DNA of 9,491 nt from an uncultured Collinsella sp. (GCA_902489515.1 CABUAL010000051.1:1-9491), one strand, 5' to 3'. Shown: positions 1-6,905, counted from the stretch's first letter. A program made the numbers and translations. The notes: generated by a model not told the origin, from the sequence alone.

Positions 1-483
1 CCGGCCGGCGCCGGCGAGCGGACGCTTCTTGTCCTGGTCCTTGGCGGTGAGTTTCTCGATAGCCTTTTTGATAGAGGCGGACGACACACCCAGGCGCATG
101 AGGATGTCCATGGCCATGCCGTTGCCCTCTTCGACGATGCCGATCAGCAAGTGCTCGGTCGACACGTAGGTCTGGTTATTCTCACGCGCCACGCGGAATG
201 AACGCTCCATAACGCTAATGACGAGCGGCGTAAAGGCGAGCTTAGCCGCCTCGGTCTCCTCACTGGGCTCGGGAACCGTGGTCTGGACCTCCTTGAGGGT
301 GTCCATGATGTCGTCGTAGGAGATATCAAGCGAGCGCAGTGCCTCGGCGGCAATGCCCTCATCCTCCTTGGCAAGCGCGAGCAGCAGGTGTTCGGTGCCC
401 ACCTTATTTGAATGAAGATCGAGCGCCTCCTGCTTGGCCATGGACATGACCTTACGCGCTCGATCGGTAAATCTATCTAACAT
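1..483 (-). CDS. clpC: ATP-dependent Clp protease ATP-binding subunit ClpC, N-terminal part
   Basis: The first 161 codons of a Clp/Hsp100 unfoldase, read from an ATG at 483-481 and running off the left edge without a stop. ClpC is a cytoplasmic hexameric AAA+ protein that unfolds substrates and feeds them to ClpP. Only the N-terminal substrate/adaptor domain is visible. It contains the usual two Clp_N repeats: one near residues 4-65 with VGTEHLLLAL (28-37), and one near residues 80-146 with VSTEHLLIGI (107-116). The AAA modules, which would separate ClpC from other class I Clp proteins, lie outside the window, so ClpC rests on the N-domain and the MLDRFTDRARKV opening. A purine-rich AAGGAAACGAG precedes the ATG. 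The gene is co-directional with tetR, 192 bases downstream of it, and a hairpin lies between them, so it is probably transcribed separately. No clear CtsR-type operator was seen upstream. Confidence 0.9.
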   Translation of the reverse strand, partial: MLDRFTDRARKVMSMAKQEALDLHSNKVGTEHLLLALAKEDEGIAAEALRSLDISYDDIMDTLKEVQTTVPEPSEETEAAKLAFTPLVISVMERSFRVARENNQTYVSTEHLLIGIVEEGNGMAMDILMRLGVSSASIKKAIEKLTAKDQDKKRPLAGAGR

Positions 484-514
484 GCTCGTTTCCTTACATG
501 AGTTCATCGCAATC

Positions 515-542
515 AAAACGCCCGCCCGTCGGCGGCGCTTTT
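515..542 (-). terminator. Weak terminator-like hairpin between tetR and clpC
   Basis: On the minus strand an A4 run and a GC-rich arm pair with a GC-rich arm followed by T4. The stem has a bulge on each side and a very short loop. It could end transcripts from the activase-tetR operon. However, it lies only about 30 bases before the clpC start, so it may instead be a structured or attenuating leader of clpC. No promoter is evident between it and the clpC ATG. Confidence 0.3.
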
Positions 543-622
543 GTCTCTTTACCCACAGGTTGTCTATGTTAACAGCTGGAGGAATATCTATAAACCCGGC
601 TCACATGAATGCAGGTTATGAC

Positions 623-650
623 CGCATCGCGGGACTCACCGCGCGATGCG
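623..650. repeat. Inverted repeat downstream of tetR
   Basis: CGCATCGCG (623-631) and CGCGATGCG (642-650) form a perfect 9-bp stem with a 10-base loop, starting 25 bases after the tetR stop. No T-run follows on the minus strand, so this is not a canonical intrinsic terminator. It may stabilise the tetR transcript end or be a protein site. It overlaps the direct-repeat copy at 631-658. Confidence 0.45.
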
Positions 651-726
651 CGACAGGCGCCCCGCAAGAGAAACCCTAGGCGTCTTTCACCACGTCGGGA
701 CTCGTCGCACGCGATGCGCGATAGGC
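631..726. repeat. Direct repeat pair: tetR 3' end and a copy in the intergenic region
   Basis: The 28 bases at 631-658 match the 30 bases at 697-726 at about 25 positions, with one 2-base gap. Both begin GGGACTC and end in GCGATGCGCGAYAGGC. The right copy encodes part of the TetR C-terminus (AYRASRATSP). The left copy lies beyond the tetR stop in non-coding DNA. The spacing is about 66-68 bases. A local duplication is the simplest reading. Confidence 0.5.
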
Positions 727-1365
727 ATCGGCCTCCTTGGAGACGCGTTCGAGCAGCTCGGATGTATCGACGCCCTCGACTTGCGCGACCGTTTCCACCG
801 TCTGCATGGCGACCGCCCTCAGGTACGCGCACGCGCTGTCCCCCAGCTGCTCGAGGTCTATCTCCTCGCCGCCCTCCCGGGCAAAGCCGACCGCCATCAC
901 AAAGCCCATGATGCCCGAGACCAGAAAGCCCACCGCAAAGCTCGAATCTGCCTTGAGCTCTTCTCCGTCGGGGTGGACGATCTCTCTCACGCGGTCGATG
1001 ATGATCGTATGGATGCCCTGCACGACCTGCTCGGCGGCACCCGCCCTCATGGTGATGACGATGCGCCGCAGCAGGCAGCGGACGCCGCGCCGGTCGAACG
1101 CCGAAAGGTCGCCCTCGCTCGAAAAATGCCAGAGGGCATCGGTGATGAGCTCGTTATCCTGCAGCAGCTGGGCTATGGCGATGGCGACGAGTTCATCGAA
1201 ATCGTGAAAATAGTAGTAAAACGTTCCGCGATTGCACTGGGCGGCGCGGGTCACCTCGCCAACCGACAGCTCGAAGATGCTGTTGTTCTCGATGAGCTCC
1301 CAAAACGCCTCGATGATACGGGTGCGTGCATCGGGCGCATCGGCGTCCTTACGCGGTCTCGCCAT
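676..1365 (-). CDS. TetR/AcrR-family transcriptional regulator
   Basis: A 229-residue DNA-binding regulator, typical in length for TetR. The N-terminal helix-turn-helix spans about residues 12-60, with helix 2-3 around LSVGEVTRAAQCNRG and the family signature GTFYYYFHDFDELV (47-60). Residues 75-229 form the usual variable helical ligand-binding and dimerisation domain. The ATG at 1365 is preferred: it gives the common MARPRKD opening and has GGTGAGG a few bases upstream. A GTG at 1374 would add three residues. The start lies 17 bases inside the end of the giant activase gene, so the two are very probably one operon and perhaps translationally coupled. The likely operator is the palindrome at 5838-5858 upstream of that operon, which would make it an autoregulator. 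The ligand is unknown; an acyl-CoA or lipid-related molecule would suit the partner gene, but this is inference. The family assignment is firm. Confidence 0.92.
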   Translation of the reverse strand: MARPRKDADAPDARTRIIEAFWELIENNSIFELSVGEVTRAAQCNRGTFYYYFHDFDELVAIAIAQLLQDNELITDALWHFSSEGDLSAFDRRGVRCLLRRIVITMRAGAAEQVVQGIHTIIIDRVREIVHPDGEELKADSSFAVGFLVSGIMGFVMAVGFAREGGEEIDLEQLGDSACAYLRAVAMQTVETVAQVEGVDTSELLERVSKEADAYRASRATSPDVVKDA

Positions 1366-4300
1366 GCGCCTCACCGCACCCCTGCGCCTTGGCGTTCATG
1401 ATGAGCATCTGAAGACGGTTCTCCACGTTGGCGAAGCTCACGTCGGGATCGTAGTCGAGCGGCAGGAACTGCGCCGTGGGATACTGCTCCTTGAGCGCAT
1501 GGATGAGCCCGCGCCCCACGACATGGTTGGGCAGACACCCGAACGGCTGCAGGATCACGAAGTTGCGGCAGCCGCGCTTGGCGTGCTCGAGGATCTCCGC
1601 CGGAATCAGCACGCCCTCGCCCGCATCGAACGTATGGTGCAGGATCTTATCGCTCGCGCGCACGAGCTCGGGCATGCGCGTCGGCGGCTCGTAGAGCGGG
1701 CTCGCCGCGCCCAGGCGGTCGCAACGGTCGTGCGCGAGCTCGAACAGGTTGTCCGCCGTGGCGTACCAGGCCTTTTCGGGCAGCGACAGGTCGACGTGGA
1801 ACTCGCGCGACTGCGCATGCTTGTAGAAATAGGTCTTGCGGATCACGTCGGTCATGCGCGCCTCGATGACCTCGAGCCCGTTGTCCTCGAGGTAGCGCTC
1901 GATCTCGTGGTTGGCGCCGAGATGGAAATTGAGCAGGTACTCGCCCACGATGAGAACGGTCGGATGCGGGTTCGAGCGGTCGTACGGAACGGCGTCCATG
2001 ATCGCAAGCGCGCGTTTGAAGCCCGTCGCCTGGCCTCTCAGCCCGGAGCGCTCCATGCCCTCGATAACCTCATCGAGTGCGCGGTCGAACGCAGCGTCCG
2101 CCGCGCCCTTCTCGAGCTCGTAGGGACGGATGCGCCTAAGCATGGCCTCGAGGGCATCGATCATGGGAAGACCGTAGGCGATCTGGATGCTCGGGCCAAG
2201 GCCGAGCTTGAAGCCCGGATGCGCATTGTGGGCATCGACGTCGTCGTTGGTGAGCACCGGGACATAGTCGTATCCCGCGTCGTCGAGCGCGCGGCGCAGC
2301 AGGGGCATGTAGTGCGTCAGGCGGCAGTCGCCGATATACTTGCCAGTCACCACGGCGACGTCGTGCGGGTCGTACTTACCGCTCTCGAGTGCCGCGAGCG
2401 CCTCGCCGATCACGATTTGCGCGGGGAAGCAGATGTCGTTGTGCACATAGCGTTTGCCCAGGCGGATGGCATCCTCGCGCCCGATATCAAGGGCCTCGGC
2501 GCGCACGCCCTGATTGCGCATCGCCGCGGTCATGAGCCTGCAGAACGCATGGGAGGTGTTGGGGACCAGCGCGATCTTGTCGTGCCGGTCGCGCTTGGTG
2601 TACTTGACCTTATACGGGTCGTCGAGCGGATGGACCGCGTGCACCCGGGCGCCCTCGGCACGCTCCTCCGCGCGACGACGGTTGACCGACTCGATAAACG
2701 AACGCACGCGAATGCCCATGGGACCGGCGACGTCGCTCTCATCGAGCTTGATCATCATCGGAACCTTGGAGCCCATCTCGCCCATCATGCGCGCGATCTC
2801 GTCGGTGAGATACGCATCGTGGCCGCAGCCAAAGCTGCCCATCTGCACGAGCTCGAGCTCGGGCGTCGATGCGACGATGACCGCGCACGACAGCATGCGC
2901 GCATGGTAGTTGTTCACGATGTCGATGCGGCTGTTGGAAAGATCGACGTTGCAGACCCCCGGCACCGCATCGGGCGTCAGCACGGGGATGCCGCGCTCAG
3001 AGAAGAGCTTGGGCAGCCCGTGGTTGACCAGCGGGTCGTTGTGGTACGGGCGCGAAGCGATCACCACCGCGTAGCCGCCGTCCTCGTGCACGTTCTCGAG
3101 CACCTGCCTGCCGCGCAGCTGCAGCTGGTTCTCAAACGTCTGCTGCGCGCGGTCCGCCTGCTCGGTCGCCTTGGCAACCAGGTCGGCATCGACATCGAAG
3201 GTCTCCTTGCACCACGCCTTGAGCTGGCGGTTTCGGTCGCCCTCGTCGTACCAGTGGAACAGCGGCGTATCGAACGGAACGCCGAAACGCTCCTCCGGGT
3301 TATCGGAATTGCGCATCACGTAGGGGTATCCCTTTACGACGGCGCACATCCACTCGCTGGTAGAGGCGGTGTTTTCGGTGGGCACCGTCGTGATGATGGG
3401 CATGAAGATGCGGTCGACGCCGGCGTCGACGAGATTGCGGATGTGCCCGTGGACGAGCTTGGCCGGGAAGCACACGGTGTCGGATGTGACGTGCGCCAGA
3501 CCGCGCTCGTACATCGCCTTGGTGCTGCGTCCCGAGACGCGCACCTTAAAGCCGAGCGCGCTGAAGAACGTCGACCAGAACGGCATGGTGTCCCAGAACT
3601 CGAGCACACGGGGAATGCCGATCGTGACATCGCGCCCCCCGCAGACGGGAACCGTGGGGTACGACTCGAACAGCAGCTTCTCGCGGTCGACAAAGAGATT
3701 GGGGGCAGCCGCGGTCCGGTCGCGCCCCGTGCCGGGTGCCTGTACCTCGCAAGCACCCTGCGGACGCAGCTCCTCCGCCGCGGGAACCTCGCGCACGAGC
3801 TCATCCCATGAGATGACGCCGCCGCGCGGGCAGCGATTGCCCGTGACGTAAAGCGAGCCGTCGCCAAATGCCACGACCGCGCGCTGGCAGCGGTTGTTGC
3901 ACCGACGGCAGGTAACGCCGCCGAACTCGCGATGCTCGAAGCGCTCCACGGCATCGAGCCCGATAAACGACGTGCCGGCGTCGCCCTTGCGGCATTCCTC
4001 GCGCGCGAGCAGGGCGATACCGATAGCGCCCATCAGCCCCGGGTGGGGCGCACGCGTGACGGGTTTGCCCAGATACTGCTCGAATGCGCGCAGCACCGCG
4101 TCGTTTCGGAACGTGCCGCCCTGGACGACGACTTTGTCGCCCAGACGGTTGAGATTTGAAACGCGAATGACCTTGGTGAACACGTTCTCGATAATCGAAC
4201 GGCAGAGACCGGCCATGATGTCGCCCGGACCCTTACCGCGCCGCTGCTCGGAAACGACGCTGCTGTTCATGAACACCGTGCAGCGGCTGCCGAGAACGGC

Positions 4301-5788
4301 GGGGGCTTTGGACGAAAATGCCTCGGTCGCGATATCCTCAATGGCTATTCCGAGGTTTTTGGCAAAACCCTCGAGGAACGAGCCGCAGCCCGCAGAGCAC
4401 GCCTCGTTGACGACGATATCGGTCAGCACGCCGTGGTTGAGCCAGATGGCCTTCATATCCTGTCCGCCGATGTCGAGCACGAAGGTCGCATCGGGAACGC
4501 ATGCGCACGCGGCGCGGGCGTGCGCGACCGTCTCGACCGTATGGTAGTCGGCGTGGAACGCGCGCGCGAAAAGCTCCTCGCCGTATCCCGTGGTGCCCAC
4601 GGCATCGATCGCAAGCGTGACTCCCGCTGTCTCCCAGCGGTTCTTCAAGCTGACAAGACCCTGTTGGGCGACGTCGAGCGGTCTGCCGTTATTAGACGCG
4701 TAGAACGAATCGACAAGCTCACCCGCCTCATCGACCAGGGCGAACTTGGTCGTCGTGCTCCCCGAATCGATACCGAGCGCCACACGCACCGTCTCTCCGG
4801 GCGCATACGCATCCGGACCCTTTGCCGGCGTCTCTTTGCCATGGCGTGCCGTAAAATCCGCCTGCTCGGCAGGTGTGGCAAAAAAGGGCTGGGCAAGACG
4901 TCCCTCCCCGCTTGCGGGCGCGACCGTCTCGAGCTTATCCAGCCGGACAAAAGCGTCGGGAAGGTCGATCGGTTGGGACGATGCGAACATGTCGGTCAGC
5001 GACAGGGCGGCACCGCGCGCGACCATGATCTGCGGATCGCGCGGGACGATAACCTGATCGTCCGATAGATTCAGTTGCTCCCGGAACACGCGGACCAGCG
5101 TGGGGTTGTAGGCGAGCGTACCGCCCTCGAAGATTACCGGCGGCTCGATGTCGATACCCTGGGCCAGACCGCCGATCGTTTGGCGGGCGACCGCGTGAAG
5201 CGCCGAAAGCGCCAGGTCGGTGGTAGGAATGCCCTCGTTGAGCAGCGGCTGGATATCGGTCTTTGCGTACACGCCGCAGCGGCCCGAGACCTCGTGGACG
5301 GTCGTTCCCCGGCTTGCGAGCTGCTCGAACTCGCCCGATTCGGTGCCGACCCCCATGAGCTTTGCCATCTCGTCGATAAATGCACCGGTACCGCCTGCGC
5401 ACGAGCCGTTCATGCGCATGTCGGCAACCTCGATGTCTCCCTTATCGTTGGTGCGGAAGAAGATCATCTTGGCGTCTTGGCCGCCCAGCTCGATGGCGCA
5501 GCGCGTCTGCGGATAGAACCTGCTGATCGCGAGCGCGTTGGCGACCACCTCCTGAACGTACGAGGCGCCCAGCGCGGTCGCGATATCGCGCGCACCCGAG
5601 CCGGTCACCGCAACGCGCAGTGACTCATGGGGAAAGCGCTCGGCGAGCTCGCCGAGCATGGCGCGCACGCTCGCTGTCTGACACGCCCCGTGGCGGCGAT
5701 ATCCCCACCACGCCTCGGTCATATCCTCGTGCATCGCGTAAACTTTGGTCGTCGTCGACCCTACGTCCAGTCCTACTAGCAACGCCAT
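1349..5788 (-). CDS. Giant acyl-CoA dehydratase activase/dehydratase-like fusion (two BcrAD/BadFG ATPases, DUF2229/HgdB modules); candidate plasmalogen synthase
   Basis: A 1479-residue cytoplasmic iron-sulfur protein of the 2-hydroxyacyl-CoA dehydratase activator superfamily. ATPase module 1 (about 3-265) has GLDVGSTTTK (6-15), ELGGQDAK (100-107) and the likely [4Fe-4S] ligands C130 (NGSCAGGTGAF) and C171 (GRCGVYAKTD). ATPase module 2 (about 336-595) repeats this with GIDSGSTTTK (339-348), DIGGQDMK, C464 and C503. A cysteine cluster follows (C627, C630, C634, C653). A DUF2229/HgdB-like half carries SDTVCFPAK (C773) and SFGCGHDA (C988), then a second module with NDICFPAQ (C1120) and QPFGCLPNHV (C1418). 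Classical activators are about 260 residues, so this is a multi-domain fusion, not HgdC. The same domain set is found in clostridial PlsA/PlsR, which make plasmalogens anaerobically; that role here is inference. The ATG at 5788 follows GGAG at good spacing. It is the first gene of an operon with tetR, which starts inside its 3' end. Confidence 0.88.
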   Translation of the reverse strand: MALLVGLDVGSTTTKVYAMHEDMTEAWWGYRRHGACQTASVRAMLGELAERFPHESLRVAVTGSGARDIATALGASYVQEVVANALAISRFYPQTRCAIELGGQDAKMIFFRTNDKGDIEVADMRMNGSCAGGTGAFIDEMAKLMGVGTESGEFEQLASRGTTVHEVSGRCGVYAKTDIQPLLNEGIPTTDLALSALHAVARQTIGGLAQGIDIEPPVIFEGGTLAYNPTLVRVFREQLNLSDDQVIVPRDPQIMVARGAALSLTDMFASSQPIDLPDAFVRLDKLETVAPASGEGRLAQPFFATPAEQADFTARHGKETPAKGPDAYAPGETVRVALGIDSGSTTTKFALVDEAGELVDSFYASNNGRPLDVAQQGLVSLKNRWETAGVTLAIDAVGTTGYGEELFARAFHADYHTVETVAHARAACACVPDATFVLDIGGQDMKAIWLNHGVLTDIVVNEACSAGCGSFLEGFAKNLGIAIEDIATEAFSSKAPAVLGSRCTVFMNSSVVSEQRRGKGPGDIMAGLCRSIIENVFTKVIRVSNLNRLGDKVVVQGGTFRNDAVLRAFEQYLGKPVTRAPHPGLMGAIGIALLAREECRKGDAGTSFIGLDAVERFEHREFGGVTCRRCNNRCQRAVVAFGDGSLYVTGNRCPRGGVISWDELVREVPAAEELRPQGACEVQAPGTGRDRTAAAPNLFVDREKLLFESYPTVPVCGGRDVTIGIPRVLEFWDTMPFWSTFFSALGFKVRVSGRSTKAMYERGLAHVTSDTVCFPAKLVHGHIRNLVDAGVDRIFMPIITTVPTENTASTSEWMCAVVKGYPYVMRNSDNPEERFGVPFDTPLFHWYDEGDRNRQLKAWCKETFDVDADLVAKATEQADRAQQTFENQLQLRGRQVLENVHEDGGYAVVIASRPYHNDPLVNHGLPKLFSERGIPVLTPDAVPGVCNVDLSNSRIDIVNNYHARMLSCAVIVASTPELELVQMGSFGCGHDAYLTDEIARMMGEMGSKVPMMIKLDESDVAGPMGIRVRSFIESVNRRRAEERAEGARVHAVHPLDDPYKVKYTKRDRHDKIALVPNTSHAFCRLMTAAMRNQGVRAEALDIGREDAIRLGKRYVHNDICFPAQIVIGEALAALESGKYDPHDVAVVTGKYIGDCRLTHYMPLLRRALDDAGYDYVPVLTNDDVDAHNAHPGFKLGLGPSIQIAYGLPMIDALEAMLRRIRPYELEKGAADAAFDRALDEVIEGMERSGLRGQATGFKRALAIMDAVPYDRSNPHPTVLIVGEYLLNFHLGANHEIERYLEDNGLEVIEARMTDVIRKTYFYKHAQSREFHVDLSLPEKAWYATADNLFELAHDRCDRLGAASPLYEPPTRMPELVRASDKILHHTFDAGEGVLIPAEILEHAKRGCRNFVILQPFGCLPNHVVGRGLIHALKEQYPTAQFLPLDYDPDVSFANVENRLQMLIMNAKAQGCGEAHGETA

Positions 5789-5820
5789 AATGCTCCGTCT
5801 CTCGCATTTTTCCCGCTAGA

Positions 5821-5829
5821 GATATACCA
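5821..5829 (-). promoter_or_regulatory. Candidate extended -10 promoter element of the activase-tetR operon
   Basis: The minus strand reads TGGTATATC, which fits an extended -10 (TGnTATAAT-like), ending 33 bases before the activase ATG. No good TTGACA-type -35 is seen at the usual distance. The position where it would lie falls inside the palindrome at 5838-5858. A bound repressor there would block polymerase. Assigned by eye. Confidence 0.4.
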
Positions 5830-5837
5830 CTCTACGT

Positions 5838-5858
5838 AATACAACAGACTGTTGTATT
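5838..5858. promoter_or_regulatory. Perfect palindromic operator, probable TetR binding site
   Basis: AATACAACA (5838-5846), spacer GAC, TGTTGTATT (5850-5858): a perfect 9-bp inverted repeat with a 3-base spacer. This size and symmetry are typical of TetR-family operators. It lies 50-70 bases upstream of the activase ATG and immediately upstream of the candidate -10. The only regulator in the operon is the TetR protein, the natural candidate to bind it. It is AT-rich in GC-rich DNA and too short-looped to be a transcript hairpin of note. Confidence 0.7.
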
Positions 5859-5870
5859 TAAACTCCGTAT

Positions 5871-5903
5871 AAAAAGCGGCTGCCGAAACGCTTCAGCAGC
5901 CGC
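5871..5903 (-). terminator. Intrinsic terminator of the DUF2798 gene
   Basis: GCGGCTGC (5876-5883) and GCAGCCGC (5896-5903) form a perfect 8-bp stem, extended inside by GAA/TTC around a 4-base loop after one mismatch. On the minus strand the stem is followed directly by T5. It ends transcription coming from the membrane-protein gene at 6070-6618 and insulates the activase-tetR promoter just downstream. Confidence 0.85.
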
Positions 5904-5912
5904 CGAATGCAC

Positions 5913-5924
5913 CAACAGATTGTT
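5913..5924. promoter_or_regulatory. Possible secondary TetR half-operator
   Basis: CAACAGATTGTT differs at one base from the core of the palindrome at 5842-5853 (CAACAGACTGTT) and is itself an AACA-n3-TGTT inverted repeat. It lies 71 bases further upstream, on the other side of the terminator. The outer arms of the main operator are not conserved, so binding would be weaker, if it occurs at all. Confidence 0.3.
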
Positions 5925-6069
5925 CTGCGCGCTAGCACGTCGGGCAACGGAGCAGCACGGGCCCTCCGGTCATGCGCACCGCTCACGCCCGCGATGTCGC
6001 CGAGAGAGCTATCCACGCTTTGGGCTCCAACCAAGCAAGTCGCCCGCGCTCAGCAGATCCCTAAGCGAG

Positions 6070-6618
6070 CTACTCGCACTCAGGAGCCATAGCCTGCTCC
6101 AAGAGCTCGGCATGCTCCTCCTCGAAAACCGTCCCCACAGGGAAGGCGCGACGGAAGACGAAGCGGGAAATCGGACCGGCTACCAAAAGGTTCCACGGCA
6201 GCGCCATCACAAAATTATGCGGGATGTTGATCATCCAGATCGCGGGCACGGAATACAGGTTCGCAAGGATGCCGCCGGGCATGTGCGTCAGACCCTCACA
6301 GGCACCGTACAGCGACATGATGATGACCATGGGAACGACCATGCAGGAGCTGACGGCAAGCGTCATGGCAAGCGGCGAACTCTTGCCCGGCGTGACCAGG
6401 AATTTAAAGGCGAAACCCTTGGCAAGGGGGCTGGCAACAAACCAGTCGCAGCACATGGCAAAAATGTAGGCAACGGGGAAGCCGAGCCACGCGGCGGCAA
6501 CAACCTCGCCGTTGATGGCCCCATGCTGCAGGGCAACGTTGTAGATGCTCATCCAGAGCACCATGCAAAAGCACATGATAAAGGTGAACAGCAGGCTCTC
6601 TCGTTTGTTGATAGGCAT
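6070..6618 (-). CDS. DUF2798-type small integral membrane protein
   Basis: A 182-residue hydrophobic protein with four predicted transmembrane segments, at about residues 9-30, 39-62, 81-106 and 122-148. These form two tandem two-helix units, the arrangement of proteins with a duplicated DUF2798 domain. The two halves share the pattern of a helix with MSxY (MSIYN near 23, MSLYG near 101) followed by an amphipathic helix with a proline turn. The function of the family is unknown. The tail (after about residue 162) is acidic and presumably cytoplasmic. The ATG at 6618 gives MPINKRES. An ATG at 6627 adds MPF but sits only two bases after the AAAGGA ribosome-binding site, so 6618 is better spaced. 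It appears to be a single-gene unit: a terminator-like hairpin lies 45 bases upstream, and a firm terminator follows about 170 bases after the stop. Confidence 0.78.
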   Translation of the reverse strand: MPINKRESLLFTFIMCFCMVLWMSIYNVALQHGAINGEVVAAAWLGFPVAYIFAMCCDWFVASPLAKGFAFKFLVTPGKSSPLAMTLAVSSCMVVPMVIIMSLYGACEGLTHMPGGILANLYSVPAIWMINIPHNFVMALPWNLLVAGPISRFVFRRAFPVGTVFEEEHAELLEQAMAPECE

Positions 6619-6662
6619 GAAGGGCATTGTCCTTTCTGTGTTACGCCGCGGCACCACGCAAC

Positions 6663-6713
6663 AAAAACGGGCGGGCAAGATGGAGCTGTTGGGACTTCAT
6701 CTCGCCCGCCCGT
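6663..6713 (-). terminator. Strong hairpin with T-run: terminator of the exporter gene or attenuator of the DUF2798 gene
   Basis: ACGGGCGGGC (6667-6676) pairs perfectly with GCCCGCCCGT (6704-6713). One mismatch follows, then five more pairs around a 15-base loop. On the minus strand the stem runs straight into T5. It is a convincing Rho-independent terminator structure, 224 bases after the exporter stop and 45 bases before the DUF2798 start. Because no promoter is visible in those 45 bases, it may act as an attenuator. Confidence 0.75.
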
Positions 6714-6831
6714 GGTACGTGCGTCTGCGACTACTTATGTGGTGGAACTACCCTAACACGAACGGCGCGCGCTTCGTAAGCGTTGAGTTTATGGAGATGC
6801 AGGGCACCAATAATCCCCCCCCGACCCCATA
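6714..6831. other. Intergenic stretch without a recognised gene, with a C8 tract
   Basis: No convincing coding sequence or RNA gene is visible. The stretch presumably holds the promoter of the DUF2798 gene, but no clear -35/-10 pair stands out. A run of eight C at 6815-6822 borders the palindromic units to the right. Confidence 0.4.
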
Positions 6832-6898
6832 AGTTGCGGTGGAATACGGACTGTTTTGACCCTTTAAGCAGCAATTCAGTCCCTATTTCACCGCAACT
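6832..6898. repeat. Long imperfect inverted repeat (22-base arms), MITE- or REP-like unit
   Basis: Arms at 6832-6853 and 6877-6898 match at 20 of 22 positions when one is reverse complemented. The outer ten bases, AGTTGCGGTG and CACCGCAACT, are perfect, and the inner GGACTG/CAGTCC is also perfect. The loop is 23 bases. Flanking CCCC (6825-6828) and GGGG (6903-6906) can extend the pairing. No T-run follows on either strand, so this is not an ordinary terminator. The form suits a small non-autonomous palindromic repeat. Confidence 0.7.
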
Positions 6899-6905
6899 CA
6901 TTGGG

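Noticed and set aside
540..600. CtsR- or HrcA-type operator upstream of clpC
   Set aside because: No tandem GGTCAAA heptads and no CIRCE inverted repeat are present; the GTTAAC-centred bases are too short to call.
646..1401. A 251-codon plus-strand frame opposite tetR
   Set aside because: The opposite strand encodes a typical TetR protein with a helix-turn-helix; this frame is its shadow.
1232..3811. An 859-codon open frame on the plus strand opposite the activase gene
   Set aside because: It is fully antisense to a protein with clear catalytic motifs, has no recognisable domain, and is of a kind common in high-GC DNA.
5904..6069. Riboswitch or tRNA-like element after the DUF2798 gene
   Set aside because: Several small GC pairings are possible but no known conserved core could be recognised.
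5920..6756. A 278-codon plus-strand frame across the DUF2798 gene
   Set aside because: It is antisense to a well-formed membrane protein, runs through two terminator or repeat structures and has low-complexity composition.
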